IMG/VR virus record: IMGVR_UViG_3300027821_000011
Span: 1 to 46,045 of that record
DNA from: a virus
Reading direction: 5' to 3' (one strand)
DNA: 46,045 bases
The notes under the pieces: generated by a model
Seen by the model: the letters and a program-made list of their open reading frames with translations, nothing else
Databases searched by the model: none
Told to the model about the DNA's origin: nothing
Made by a program: the position numbers and the translations under genes
Shown: piece by piece, positions 6,894 to 15,565 of the stretch
How the letters are laid out: each line of letters starts with the position of its first letter
How positions within the stretch are numbered: position 1 is the stretch's first letter

Positions 6894-7469
6894 CTAAGCT
6901 ATTACCTCCTCCACTTCTCTTTCCCTTCCCATCGTGTTTATGGCGCTGTCTGGGACGCCGCTGTCCGGAGTGTCGATGTACTTCAGCTCAAGCTCGTCCT
7001 CGGCGATCGTGACGTAAATCGATTTGAGGTAAGCCGAGATGCCTTCCCTGCCTCCGACGTTGTACCGCCGGGGGTTGATGATCAGGTCGACGTACGTGAT
7101 CTGCGCGTAGTCGATGACTGAGACCATGTCCTCGTCGAGGTTGGTCTTGCCGCGGCTGGTGATCAGCACGACCCGCGGGGGCATCGTCCGGGTTCCGTCC
7201 CGCTTCTTGTACTTGACCTTTACCTCGAGGATCGGCTGCGGTGCTTCTCCCTCGACCCTGGGCTTCAGTTCCCGGATGTTGAAACCGTCAGCCTTCATGG
7301 CCTCGGCGAGTTCGTCATCCAGCAGGAAGCAGAAGTTCCGGTCACCCTCAGCGTTGAAACGCCCGGGCTTGCCGCTGAAGTTGCGGAAGATGATCCGGAC
7401 GTCCTCGAAGGTGATGGGCTTCAGGTACTCCTCGGTCGGAGCCGGCCTGTCCCTGGTTCTTGCAGGCAT
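6894..7469 (-). CDS. Likely ssDNA-binding protein
   Basis: A protein of about 191 residues resembling phage proteins called single-stranded DNA-binding or helix-destabilising. Conserved-looking features are IIFRNFSGKPGRFN (about 26-39), NFCFLLDDELAEAMKADGFN, VVLITSRGKTNLDED, a VDLIINPRRYNVGG strand, and YLKSIYVTIAEDELE near the end. The pattern fits a beta-barrel core with an acidic tail. The frame opens with GTG at 7472 followed by ATG at 7469; the ATG overlaps the upstream stop (TGATG) and is preferred. It lies in the replication arm near the polymerase, helicase and nucleases. The family recall is from memory, not searched. Confidence 0.6.
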   Translation of the reverse strand: MPARTRDRPAPTEEYLKPITFEDVRIIFRNFSGKPGRFNAEGDRNFCFLLDDELAEAMKADGFNIRELKPRVEGEAPQPILEVKVKYKKRDGTRTMPPRVVLITSRGKTNLDEDMVSVIDYAQITYVDLIINPRRYNVGGREGISAYLKSIYVTIAEDELELKYIDTPDSGVPDSAINTMGREREVEEVIA

Positions 7470-7819
7470 CACATCGCCCCGAACATCTTCAGGAAGTCCT
7501 GCTGCGCCCGGATGAGCTCGGCCTGGGCGGAGGCGAAGCCGGTGAGGTGCTGGATGTAATCCTTGTCGTCCGTCTGATTCCGGCCCACCTCGAGGAAATA
7601 GCTCTGTGCCCGGATGAACGCGCCCTGGGCCCTGATGAAGGTCATGACCCGGTCGTACGAGGTCAGTTCCGTTACCGCGGAACGGTTCTCCTCCAGGATG
7701 TCGGTCATTGCCGGCATGGCCCGTTCGTGCCTGGTGCTCGCGATCGGGTCGTCGGGGATAGGCCCGACCTCGGGGAGGATCAGGGTGTCCTTCTTGTCAT
7801 CGTCCGGTGTGGACGCCAT
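7469..7819 (-). CDS. Hypothetical helical protein, 116 aa
   Basis: The first 30 residues are acidic and proline-containing. The rest is helical, with a repeated RAQ pattern (FIRAQGAFIRAQSYF, then SAQAELIRAQQDF), suggesting an oligomerising coiled coil. ATG 7819 has AGGAG. Its stop shares bases with the start of the ssDNA-binding-like gene. It could be a partner of that protein, but no function is recognised. Confidence 0.7.
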   Translation of the reverse strand: MASTPDDDKKDTLILPEVGPIPDDPIASTRHERAMPAMTDILEENRSAVTELTSYDRVMTFIRAQGAFIRAQSYFLEVGRNQTDDKDYIQHLTGFASAQAELIRAQQDFLKMFGAM

Positions 7820-7828
7820 AGTTCTCTC

Positions 7829-8131
7829 CTAATAGTTCTTGCGCCAGATGACGCGGCCCCCGTCTTCGATGACGGGAGTCGCCGGAGGTGCGTTGAAAGC
7901 GACAGAGACAGTCTGGATAACCCCATCTGTCACAAGGTCGACAAGGATCTGACCGATGTCCGCCTTCGGGTCTATGTACGCATTGATCTGGTCGCCCTCG
8001 ACCTCTGCGTATCCGACGATCCTCTTGATCCCCCCGATATACACTGTCAGGGGAACTCGTCTCCGATCGGCTGCCGTTGGCTGCTTCGGTATGTCCGGTG
8101 CGTCTCCCGTGACATGTAGGTGTTCGTCCAT
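7829..8131 (-). CDS. Hypothetical protein, 100 aa
   Basis: A beta-rich small protein. The central part (VPLTVYIGGIKRIVGYAEVE) is followed by DPKADIGQILVDLV and a strand-rich C-terminus ending in WRKNY. No membrane span or cysteine. ATG 8131 has AGGAG at good spacing. It sits in a run of five small genes between the ssDNA-binding-like gene and the polymerase fusion. Confidence 0.7.
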   Translation of the reverse strand: MDEHLHVTGDAPDIPKQPTAADRRRVPLTVYIGGIKRIVGYAEVEGDQINAYIDPKADIGQILVDLVTDGVIQTVSVAFNAPPATPVIEDGGRVIWRKNY

Positions 8132-8142
8132 AACTGCTCCTG

Positions 8143-8469
8143 TTACTCGGCTTTAGCCCAGTCCTTCCGGAGGGCCTCCAGGTTGGTGAGCGGATCGCCT
8201 TCGGTGTTGACGATCTCTACGTTGTCGAACTTCTTGTAGACGTCGAGATAGATCGATCCGGTTGCTCCGTCGAACGTGACCTCGTAGTAGGTTCCGTCGA
8301 GGAGATCGGTGCTGACGAGCGCCTTCCAGTTCTGAAGAGTCCGGCAGAACCAGACCACGTAGACGCTCTCGATGGTGAAGTTCTCGAGCTCGTCCGTCTT
8401 GTCGAGGTGTCTCATGGCGTACTCGAAGACGTGGCGCTTGGCGGTCTCGATGAGCTTGAGATCGGGCAT
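8143..8469 (-). CDS. DUF6275-like small phage protein, copy 1
   Basis: A 108-residue protein paralogous to the one at 16244-16561. Both share a helical start, then VYVVWFCRTLQNWKALVS (here) versus VFIVWFAKALGNWRAIVS, a YEVTFDG or YDISYNG strand and an IYLDVYKKFDN or VTIDVFRRINN strand. This fits a small conserved phage family of unknown function (DUF6275 from memory). ATG 8469 has GAGGA. Unlike copy 2 it has an extra C-terminal 25 residues. Confidence 0.65.
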   Translation of the reverse strand: MPDLKLIETAKRHVFEYAMRHLDKTDELENFTIESVYVVWFCRTLQNWKALVSTDLLDGTYYEVTFDGATGSIYLDVYKKFDNVEIVNTEGDPLTNLEALRKDWAKAE

Positions 8470-8478
8470 GTTTCCTCG

Positions 8479-8751
8479 CTATTCCGGTCGTTGTGCGCGG
8501 ACGATGGTGACATCCTTCGGATCGTAGATGCTGCCGAAGGCCTTGTAAGCGACGATCGACCCCCAATCATGCATCTTGCCAGTCTCGATTGCTCCCGCAA
8601 ACCAAGCGAGCATCAAGCCGAGCGTGTCGACGGACTCGCCGTTCTTGCGCTGGACTGTGAAATGGCTGTCAAACCTCTCCGCCCAATGCATGGCATCCTG
8701 GTCACCGACGAGATCGTTGTCGTTTTCCGACGCGTGTTCGAGATCCGCCAT
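8479..8751 (-). CDS. Hypothetical protein, 90 aa
   Basis: A small acidic protein with W and H residues (MHWAERFDSHFTV, LMLAWFAGAIETGKMHDWGS). ATG 8751 has AGGAAAG upstream. It starts just after the stop of the polymerase fusion, so it is probably co-translated. No family recognised. Confidence 0.65.
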   Translation of the reverse strand: MADLEHASENDNDLVGDQDAMHWAERFDSHFTVQRKNGESVDTLGLMLAWFAGAIETGKMHDWGSIVAYKAFGSIYDPKDVTIVRAQRPE

Positions 8752-8758
8752 TGCTTTC

Positions 8759-11700
8759 CTAACTAGTGAACCATTCGAAGTCGCCGAACTTGGAGATGCT
8801 CTTGACGGCGTCGTCCACGAGCTTCCTGAAGTAGCTCATGTCGATGTCGTCTTCCAGCGAGAGATCGAAGACTGTGGCTGCTTCCTTCCACAAGTATCCC
8901 TTGCTTCCGGAAGCCGCATGGAATACTCCGTCCTTTCCCCGGAGCAGTTTGCCGCCGCCCGTTCCTTCCTTGACCGGCACGAAACTGCCGGCACTGCCCA
9001 CGAACTGAGGACCGTCGCCGAAGTCCAGGTAGAGCGCCGCGCCAACGACACTGCGGGTCTCGCAGTAATCGAGGAACACGAGCGGCTCGTGGTTGAACAG
9101 AGTCTTGAAGACATACGGATGCGAGAACTGCGCACCGGTTGCCGTCCAGATCCCGGTGTTCGTCTTCGCGATGTAGACGGCATCGTTCACGAGGCAGAAT
9201 TTCTCGTACGTAACCTCGTGCTCGAAGGTGTATCCGTAGTCCTTGCCGAACTGCTTCACGAACTCGATGATGGGGAGATCCGCACCAGGGATCTTGATCG
9301 AGTCGGTCTTGATGTGAACGACCTGGAAACCCTGCGCCTGGACCGCGTTCTTCAGGTCGATCATGAACAGGGCACCGCGTTTGGCGACGATGTTGTCCTT
9401 GTTCCGCAGGTCCCTGAACGGGTTGTCGAAGTTCGCCGACGTCAGGCCGTAGACGATGTTGATAATGATCTTGAGCGCGTATGCAAGCGCTGCAGCATCC
9501 TCACTTGATCCGAGGTAAGGCTTGAGTTTGCCGTCCAGAAGCCGCCCCGCAGTGTTATAGTCACCGCGTTTGATGGCGAGTCGCGCTTCAGTGAGAGCCG
9601 TGAAACGTGGAGTGTAAGGGCCGAATAGATCCAGCACTGTGATCGAGGTCGGGTGCATTGAGGCCACGTCGAGCACCGCGACATCAGAGTACATACCTGG
9701 TTCTGCATAGACGTAACCGCCCTCCCCGACGATCTCTGCCTTGTAGATGCTCTTGCCGAAGTCGTAGACGTAGCCCGGGAACTCCCCGGACAAGTCTGTG
9801 TAGATGAAATCGGCCTGGGGGTTCTTGACGTCCCCGAAGATGATCTTCGCGGTGTGCCGCTGGGTGGTGTCGTTCACCGTAAGACCGCTCAGTGCCGCGA
9901 GCATCTGCCGCGCTCGGAAATCCTGAATGCGATCCTCGAAGACCTGCTCTTCCGTGATGACGTCGTTGGCGCAGTAATTGGCTACGTGATCCCAGAGGGA
10001 GGGGTCAACTGGCTCATCCCAGGGGAGTCCCAGTTCCCGGTGATTCAGCCCGAGGTCGATCTGGAACCGCTTGAGGCTCTTCTTCTCGCTGGAGAAGTCG
10101 AAGATGTCGGCAAAGGAGAGGTTGTAAGCGTCCCCGAAGAATGCTCCACCCTCTCCCTTGACGATCCTCTGACTGAGCTTGTAGAGGTCGAGCTCGCTGT
10201 ACCCCATGATCCGGGCATAGATGATGTGGTTGTCGTATCGCCGGTTGTTGTAACCGATGAGGTTCATCCGTGCGAGCTCTTCCATCTCCACGGAACTCGG
10301 GTTGATCATCTTCACGACGTTGTCACTGCCGCGGAACTTCCAGCAGCAGACGAAGAGGTTAGGGAACACCTCAAGATCGTAAAAGACGTACCTGTCATCC
10401 TGTGGCTCGGGAGCCGGCGGCAGCTCAGCTTCCGAGGAGAACTTCATGTCGATGACCTTGCGAATGCAGTACTCCGGCTGGTTAGTCGAGTTGTTCGCGA
10501 AGGCAAGAATCCTTGGCCGCATGTCCGTGACGTCATAAGGAAGCCCAGAGTTATAGGCGTCCTCGAGGATCTTGTAGATGAAGTCGATACTCGGTTTGGT
10601 CCCCGGGTGTATCTCCTTGTGGAGGTTCCTCAGGATCAGGTTTCTGAGGCCTCTTTCGCTCTGCACTGTGTCAGAGTCAATCATGCGCTTCTCCTTCAAG
10701 GGAAGACCGCTAGATATCGTAGCTACCGGGATGTTGTTGCACTTCGACAGGCTACGGCGCAGGGAAGCGTCGCCGGAGAATATCTTAACTTCTATCCCGA
10801 CATCGAATACGCGGCTGAGCTTGGTAACATCTCCTGTGTAAATGTAATGCAGGTGGATGCCTGATCCGCTCTGGCTGTACTCGGCGTACGTTGGCGGCCA
10901 TCCGCTTGCGGCTTCAAGGTTCCTTTCTAGGCTCTTCTGGCCATCATCTCCCGTCAGGTCAAAGTCGATGACGATGTGCTGTCCAGGAGGCTTGACGTAA
11001 TGCAGCTTCGTTGTATCGAGGCCTGCAAGAGTCGTCCTGACATTCGCCCACTTCTTGAGCGGGGTCCCGTCCTTATTCGCGTACTGAGCCGGGCAATCCG
11101 CCAGCATCTCGTCAAGTAGAGAGGTCGTCTCGTCCATGACAAGCGATGGCACCTCCGGCTCAGGGAGCCTAAGATAGGTGAGCTTCTGAGTCTGGAACCC
11201 CCGGAAGAGACTTCTTACCTCGATCCCGTCGACTCGGGTCTTCGGATGAAACTCGTCAAAGTAGTTCCTGAGTTCGTCCCGGAACCTGTGCATGTTCATC
11301 ATGCGCTCGAATCCGGATTCGGCACAGTAGATCTTGTAAAGCCCCCAGGCTTCCTTGAGGGTTATGCCGTTCCGCTCCTTGAGCATGTCAAAACTCGACA
11401 GGAGGAAGTTGTAGAAGATGTCCGTCCTGATGATCATGTCGGTCGGCCGGTAACCGGTGTAGAAGTTCTTCCCGGTCTTCCGGTAGACATCCAGGCAGTG
11501 ACTTGCGATCGCCCCGAGCTCGAACTGAATCTGGCTGATCAGTGCGTTGTATTCCGCCGGGGGGAATAGTTCGCCGGTCGGGTTGACGTCGATCAGCCGG
11601 CGGATAAGCCCGGACTTGGCGTCAGTGATCCTTACCGACTGGTTCGTCCCGATAAAGAGAAATGCCTGGATCTGTGCCATGTAGAGACTTTTGTACTTCT

Positions 11701-12469
11701 CGTTCATGACCATCGGCTCGTGGGAGATGATCGTGCTAAGAATGGTGTTATCCGTGATCCTCGACAAATCCCCGTCGTGCTGAATAGCCACGAGTGGGTT
11801 GGTCCTGAAAGCTTCCGAGGCGAATATGTTCCCGCTGTTGTTCGTCCCCGTAAGAGCTCGGGCATCGAACACCGCCCAGTACCCGTCGAAGAGCTGCTCG
11901 AGGATGTGCAGGAACGTCGACTTGCCTGTCCCTGCTTCTCCGTAGAGAACGATGAACTTCTGGATATACTTAGCGTCACCCGCGATTATCGCTCCCGTAG
12001 CCCACTCCAGCTTCAGCCGCTCCTCTGGATCGAAGAGACGGGTCATCAGCTTGTCATAAGCCGCGATAGGACCAGGCTCGAGATCGTATGAAAGCCTTTT
12101 CGAGCTGTGGTCCTCTTTCCTGGGAGGCGTGTTAGCGAAGGCCAGGTTACTGTCAAGCGTGACATGCGTGTCCGGCATGTTGGCACAGTATCTTCTGAAC
12201 TCAAGCCAGGTATTGCTCTTGTACCGCCCGAGTGTCATGACCCGTGTACTGGTGATGTCTCCGAGTTCCGCCGCTCTGGCGTTGATCTCACGATCTATAA
12301 TTCGCCTGGCAGCAAACTCATCCGTGGTCCAGAGGCCGGCGGACTCGTCCCAGATAGCGTAAAAAGCTCCGCCTCGGATCATCAGGTCTGTTGAACGATC
12401 GACTATCCAGCTGGGATATACCGCAAACCCGTCCTTCGTCTCTCGCCGTTCGACCTGAAAAAAGTCCAT
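8759..12469 (-). CDS. SF3 helicase / primase-like / family B DNA polymerase fusion
   Basis: One uninterrupted 1236-residue frame. Residues about 110-430 form a D5-like SF3 helicase, with Walker A GEAGTGKST (about 177-185) and sensor IGTNQS (about 273-278). Residues about 480-600 look like a primase or PrimPol domain: IDFDLTGDD (501-509), SGSGIHLHY (534-542), then IEVKIFSG. The rest is a family B DNA polymerase: exonuclease YDLEVFPN (697-704), GYNNRRYDNH (739-748) and YCANDVITEE (832-841); motif A DVASMHPTS (934-942); motif B ALKIIINIVYG (998-1008); motif C IKTDS (1053-1057). All metal-site aspartates appear present. The protein would unwind, prime and copy phage DNA. ATG 12469 follows GGAGGAGG. 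Usual homologues are separate proteins, and the helicase normally follows the primase, so the order is unusual. Confidence 0.85.
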   Translation of the reverse strand: MDFFQVERRETKDGFAVYPSWIVDRSTDLMIRGGAFYAIWDESAGLWTTDEFAARRIIDREINARAAELGDITSTRVMTLGRYKSNTWLEFRRYCANMPDTHVTLDSNLAFANTPPRKEDHSSKRLSYDLEPGPIAAYDKLMTRLFDPEERLKLEWATGAIIAGDAKYIQKFIVLYGEAGTGKSTFLHILEQLFDGYWAVFDARALTGTNNSGNIFASEAFRTNPLVAIQHDGDLSRITDNTILSTIISHEPMVMNEKYKSLYMAQIQAFLFIGTNQSVRITDAKSGLIRRLIDVNPTGELFPPAEYNALISQIQFELGAIASHCLDVYRKTGKNFYTGYRPTDMIIRTDIFYNFLLSSFDMLKERNGITLKEAWGLYKIYCAESGFERMMNMHRFRDELRNYFDEFHPKTRVDGIEVRSLFRGFQTQKLTYLRLPEPEVPSLVMDETTSLLDEMLADCPAQYANKDGTPLKKWANVRTTLAGLDTTKLHYVKPPGQHIVIDFDLTGDDGQKSLERNLEAASGWPPTYAEYSQSGSGIHLHYIYTGDVTKLSRVFDVGIEVKIFSGDASLRRSLSKCNNIPVATISSGLPLKEKRMIDSDTVQSERGLRNLILRNLHKEIHPGTKPSIDFIYKILEDAYNSGLPYDVTDMRPRILAFANNSTNQPEYCIRKVIDMKFSSEAELPPAPEPQDDRYVFYDLEVFPNLFVCCWKFRGSDNVVKMINPSSVEMEELARMNLIGYNNRRYDNHIIYARIMGYSELDLYKLSQRIVKGEGGAFFGDAYNLSFADIFDFSSEKKSLKRFQIDLGLNHRELGLPWDEPVDPSLWDHVANYCANDVITEEQVFEDRIQDFRARQMLAALSGLTVNDTTQRHTAKIIFGDVKNPQADFIYTDLSGEFPGYVYDFGKSIYKAEIVGEGGYVYAEPGMYSDVAVLDVASMHPTSITVLDLFGPYTPRFTALTEARLAIKRGDYNTAGRLLDGKLKPYLGSSEDAAALAYALKIIINIVYGLTSANFDNPFRDLRNKDNIVAKRGALFMIDLKNAVQAQGFQVVHIKTDSIKIPGADLPIIEFVKQFGKDYGYTFEHEVTYEKFCLVNDAVYIAKTNTGIWTATGAQFSHPYVFKTLFNHEPLVFLDYCETRSVVGAALYLDFGDGPQFVGSAGSFVPVKEGTGGGKLLRGKDGVFHAASGSKGYLWKEAATVFDLSLEDDIDMSYFRKLVDDAVKSISKFGDFEWFTS

Positions 12470-12481
12470 GGATCCTCCTCC

Positions 12482-13030
12482 CTAATACATCTGACGTTCC
12501 GTCATGTAAGCATGCATCTGGTACCACAACTCGAGGGTACGCTGATCCTTCTTAGCTCTCTGTAGAGGGAAGATCCCGCCCTTTCCGTTTCTGGAATAAC
12601 GGCGGTTGTTGAAGTTGTTGAGGATCCTGTTGATTCTAATCCCGGATCGCGGGACGTAGTCTCTATCGTTGTACTTGGCAAGGTCAAGGTTGTCGATGAA
12701 CTCCCTGAACCACCACTCGATACCGTTCTCGACCAGGTAATCCGCCCGGTAAGCGAGAGCGATGAGCATCTCGAATATCGAGCACTGCCCAAGGCTTTGC
12801 AGCTCAGTGTAATCCTCCACAACGATGCTCTTCAGCGTCGATATGAATTCATCCCTGAGCTGTATTCCATCGCGAGCTCGGTTGTCGTCGTTCGGAAGCG
12901 AGTCGTCGAACCTCGTCTCGTGCATCAGCGTGCACACGTTCACGTAGGAGAGGGGGGACTTCTCGTCATAGATCTTGAAGACCCGGAAATACAGGTAACC
13001 GAAGTAACCATGCTGAATGTCATCGGTCAT
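12482..13030 (-). CDS. Conserved phage protein, 182 aa
   Basis: A soluble protein of a family I recall from many siphophages of Gram-positive hosts, function unknown. Marker segments are LPNDDNRARDG (about 50-60), QCSIFEMLIALAYR (about 82-95), EWWFREFIDNL (about 104-114) and a C-terminal YSRNGKGGIFPLQRAKKDQR then LELWYQM (about 144-172). The start ATG 13030 overlaps the stop of the previous gene (ATGA). It is directly followed by the polymerase fusion, so a replication-linked role is possible but not shown. Confidence 0.75.
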   Translation of the reverse strand: MTDDIQHGYFGYLYFRVFKIYDEKSPLSYVNVCTLMHETRFDDSLPNDDNRARDGIQLRDEFISTLKSIVVEDYTELQSLGQCSIFEMLIALAYRADYLVENGIEWWFREFIDNLDLAKYNDRDYVPRSGIRINRILNNFNNRRYSRNGKGGIFPLQRAKKDQRTLELWYQMHAYMTERQMY

Positions 13031-13731
13031 GTCGGCTTTCCGTAACCAAGAACGGTCTGTGTGTATGACTCGTTCCTCCTGGCGATCTCGAAATCCACCT
13101 GGAGTTTGTCGTTACGGACATACAGGACGTCCGGGTCGTCGGAGTCCTGGCCGAAGAGATTCTCGAAACCTACCCCGATGATCGTCGTATCCCTTATGGG
13201 GGCGTCTCTCTCATCACAGAGCGTGTCGTCTGTCGTGAAGTAGGTGAGCGTGATCTTCGAGTAGGTCTCGTTCTCCTCGCTGAACTCCGCGAGGGTGATC
13301 ACATACGGCTTAGTAGTATCCCGTACCAGAGGTGGCGGAGGCGAGTCATCAGCGTCCTCACCCTCATCCTCGGTCTTGTCTCCATCTCCCGCTTCCTCAA
13401 GTCCTTCGAGGTCGGGATGGCGAGGGTGAAGCACGAGTTCAATACGGGGATCTGCGATCCTGGTGATGACCCGTCCGGTGGTTCGTACTCCGCCAGGATC
13501 AGCCACGGTGGCTTCTGCCCGTTCGCCGGCGTCACTATCTTCTCCGGCGGCAGTCGCGGTGCGAAGTTTATCCGCATAGTACTTCTTGATCCCTCTGAGC
13601 TCGTTGACGAGTTCCTTCTCCATCTGCCGCTTGGCGATATACCATCCAAGTACGGCCCCGACGCCAGCACCAAGAGAAGTACCGAGTAGAACAGAAGCGC
13701 CATCGATCCTCACTCCCTTGATGTTGGTCAT
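13027..13731 (-). CDS. Membrane-anchored conserved phage protein, 234 aa
   Basis: An N-terminal glycine-rich hydrophobic segment (about 12-32) is followed by a basic stretch, a long acidic low-complexity linker (about 100-130, DGDKTEDEGEDADD) and a C-terminal domain from about 138. That domain resembles a common phage family (PYVITLAEFSEE, LTYFTTDDTLCDERDAPI, DPDVLYVRNDKLQVDFEI, YTQTVLG). Function unknown; the topology suggests a cytoplasmic domain tethered to the membrane. ATG 13731 overlaps the stop of the DUF6353-like gene, with only a weak SD. Confidence 0.7.
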   Translation of the reverse strand: MTNIKGVRIDGASVLLGTSLGAGVGAVLGWYIAKRQMEKELVNELRGIKKYYADKLRTATAAGEDSDAGERAEATVADPGGVRTTGRVITRIADPRIELVLHPRHPDLEGLEEAGDGDKTEDEGEDADDSPPPPLVRDTTKPYVITLAEFSEENETYSKITLTYFTTDDTLCDERDAPIRDTTIIGVGFENLFGQDSDDPDVLYVRNDKLQVDFEIARRNESYTQTVLGYGKPT

Positions 13732-14600
13732 ATCGATATGGGCCCGTCGACATTGAAGTCGAGGAAGCAGGTCGCCTCCAGTCCGTTGACGAACGCCCGG
13801 GAGTTCTCGTCGCCGATGTCGTAGATGCCGAAGTCAACGTAGCCGTCGCCGTTGCCCTTCTTCCTCCAGCCGACCGTCTGACCGGCCTGGGTCCGCGGCA
13901 GCCCCAGCCATTCGTAGACCTCGTTCAGGAAGACGTACCCGACGCCCTGGAGCCGGTCGTTCGCGTAGTTCTGCTGACCGCGGACGAACTGCAGGTTCCA
14001 CTCAGGGGTCTTGGTCCAGTTCGGGTTGGACTCGTCGAAGAACTTCCCGTAGATCGACGGGATGAAGTCGTCAGGATCGATCTCGCAGGCGACGATGTCC
14101 TCACCGTCGTTCTCGATCCTCCTGACCCTCACCCCCCGGTAGAGCTCCAGCTCCTTCTCGGTGCCGTACGCCTCCTCAACCCTTGCCCGGTAGGCCCGGA
14201 AACCCTTGTCCAGAGCCATGTAGGCCGCGACCAGCGACGCCTGCTGCCGGCGCATGAGGCCGTGAGCGGAGATGATGCAGAGCACGGAGACGCCACCGGT
14301 GATGATCGGCGGGCCGAATACGCGGACGATCTTGGCGCTCTCGATGATCCAGACCCTGCCGATGGCCCGGACCCGGTCCTTCTCCGTGTACGAGTCGGTG
14401 ACCTCAACGTTCGAGACTTCCCGGATCCGCTTCCTGCGAGCCTCAAGCGGTTCCTGCGCCCTGAGGACCGCCTTGCCGACCAGGTACGTGGTCGCGGCGA
14501 ATCCCGCGATGCCGGCACCCGTGAGGATAACCGGGCCGTGCTTCCTGAGGAACATGCCGGTCGCGCCGGCCGCCCTCTGACTGAGTGCGTCGAAATTCAT
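13728..14600 (-). CDS. DUF6353-like membrane protein, copy 1
   Basis: A 290-residue protein with hydrophobic segments at about 24-44 (VILTGAGIAGFAATTYLVG) and about 95-112 (IITGGVSVLCIISAHGL), then RRQQASLVAAYMALDKGFRAYRARVEEAYG. The same architecture occurs in the gene at 16763-17566, so the two are paralogues. The C-terminal half is soluble with FLNEVYEWLGLPRTQAGQTVGW. Similar proteins are widespread in siphophages of Gram-positive hosts with unknown function. It is part of a five-gene overlapping chain. Confidence 0.75.
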   Translation of the reverse strand: MNFDALSQRAAGATGMFLRKHGPVILTGAGIAGFAATTYLVGKAVLRAQEPLEARRKRIREVSNVEVTDSYTEKDRVRAIGRVWIIESAKIVRVFGPPIITGGVSVLCIISAHGLMRRQQASLVAAYMALDKGFRAYRARVEEAYGTEKELELYRGVRVRRIENDGEDIVACEIDPDDFIPSIYGKFFDESNPNWTKTPEWNLQFVRGQQNYANDRLQGVGYVFLNEVYEWLGLPRTQAGQTVGWRKKGNGDGYVDFGIYDIGDENSRAFVNGLEATCFLDFNVDGPISI

Positions 14601-14785
14601 GGTGTGTTCTCGCTCCTTTGAATGATTGGTCCTGGCACGACGTTAGTCATACCCACGGTCATTTCCGCCAGGTATTCCTCTGCCAGATGCCTGAGGTTCT
14701 CTTCTATCCGTTCCTTGAGCCGGACTATGTCGTTGGCGTTGAGCTCGTATCCGGTCTGAAGCTCAACTTGATATGTGGTCCTCAT
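14597..14785 (-). CDS. Hypothetical protein, 62 aa
   Basis: A small mostly helical protein (NDIVRLKERIEENLRHLAEEYLAEM) that could form a coiled coil. ATG 14785 overlaps the stop of the upstream gene (TGATG), and its stop overlaps the start of the DUF6353-like gene (ATGA), supporting real translation by coupling despite a weak SD. Confidence 0.65.
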   Translation of the reverse strand: MRTTYQVELQTGYELNANDIVRLKERIEENLRHLAEEYLAEMTVGMTNVVPGPIIQRSENTP

Positions 14786-15471
14786 CAGTCGATCGGCTGC
14801 GTTCTAGGCATGCTGATGAGATAACCCCCTCGGACATGGGTCACCTTCGCCGACCTGAGATCGGTCCAGCCCCACCGGTCATCCGTGAAGTTGCCGGTTA
14901 TCCCGACAAGATCGTAGAAGTCTGCCACTGTCGCCGCGTCGAACTGGGAGATGAGCTCCCGCATCCGGTCAAGGACGTCTTCGGCTTCTCCCCTGCTCTG
15001 CAGGATGACGTCGTCGAAGTCGTGAAGCGTCCTGGCCCTGTCGCCGATTTGGTTGTACGCCGGCCTCACACCGGTCACCCGGTTGTAACTGGTGTACGGA
15101 CCCCTCGCCGTCGTGATCGTCCGCCTCGTCGTCCCGTACAGGAACTTGTCGGACCCGTCCCTGAGGGCGTTCGAGAACTGGCCGACCGTATCGGAAACCA
15201 TGGACTTGAACGCCGAGACGAGAATTTCGGCGAGGAAGCCCTGAACAGCATCCTCCACTCCTTCATCGCCAAAGAAAGCCTCGACGAAACGCCTGCTGAG
15301 CCGCTTCTTGCGCTGGACGACTTCTCCAGCGATGATCTTCTCTTGTCTTTTCTCTTTCGGAGTCTCTTGAGCCGCCCTGGCGGCCCTGAGTTTCCGTGAG
15401 TTGCCCGGAAGGTCCACCGGAACGCTTCTCTGGCGTCCCGCCCCCAGGTCAACATCTATGTTTTCGGTCAT
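14785..15471 (-). CDS. Conserved phage protein, 228 aa
   Basis: A family I recall from siphophages of Gram-positive hosts. The N-terminus is basic (KEKRQEKIIAGEVVQRKKRL), the centre includes YTSYNRVTG (about 125-133), and the C-terminus has FDDVILQSRGEAEDVLDRM, VADFYDLVGITGNFTDD and WGWTDLRSAKVTHVRGGYLI. Function unknown. ATG 15471 has AGGAG. It is the first gene after promoter-like element 15533-15565 and leads a chain of overlapping genes running to the polymerase fusion. Confidence 0.75.
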   Translation of the reverse strand: MTENIDVDLGAGRQRSVPVDLPGNSRKLRAARAAQETPKEKRQEKIIAGEVVQRKKRLSRRFVEAFFGDEGVEDAVQGFLAEILVSAFKSMVSDTVGQFSNALRDGSDKFLYGTTRRTITTARGPYTSYNRVTGVRPAYNQIGDRARTLHDFDDVILQSRGEAEDVLDRMRELISQFDAATVADFYDLVGITGNFTDDRWGWTDLRSAKVTHVRGGYLISMPRTQPID

Positions 15472-15532
15472 CAGGATCTCCTGCCCTGGAAAAAGTCAGA
15501 AGCTCTGATATCGATCCGTGAAGGTTCGAATT

Positions 15533-15565
15533 GGCTTCTATTAGAGCGTGTGTTATTTCTGCGAG
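15533..15565 (-). promoter_or_regulatory. Candidate promoter, repeat element 1
   Basis: On the minus strand it reads CTCGCAGAAATAACACACG, then TCTAAT as a -10 hexamer, then AGAAGCC. It closely matches the elements at 17850, 19574 and 20007. It lies 62 bases upstream of the gene starting at 15471. The leader between contains AGAAGC and GCTTCT arms followed by a T run (about 15493-15497). Confidence 0.6.
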
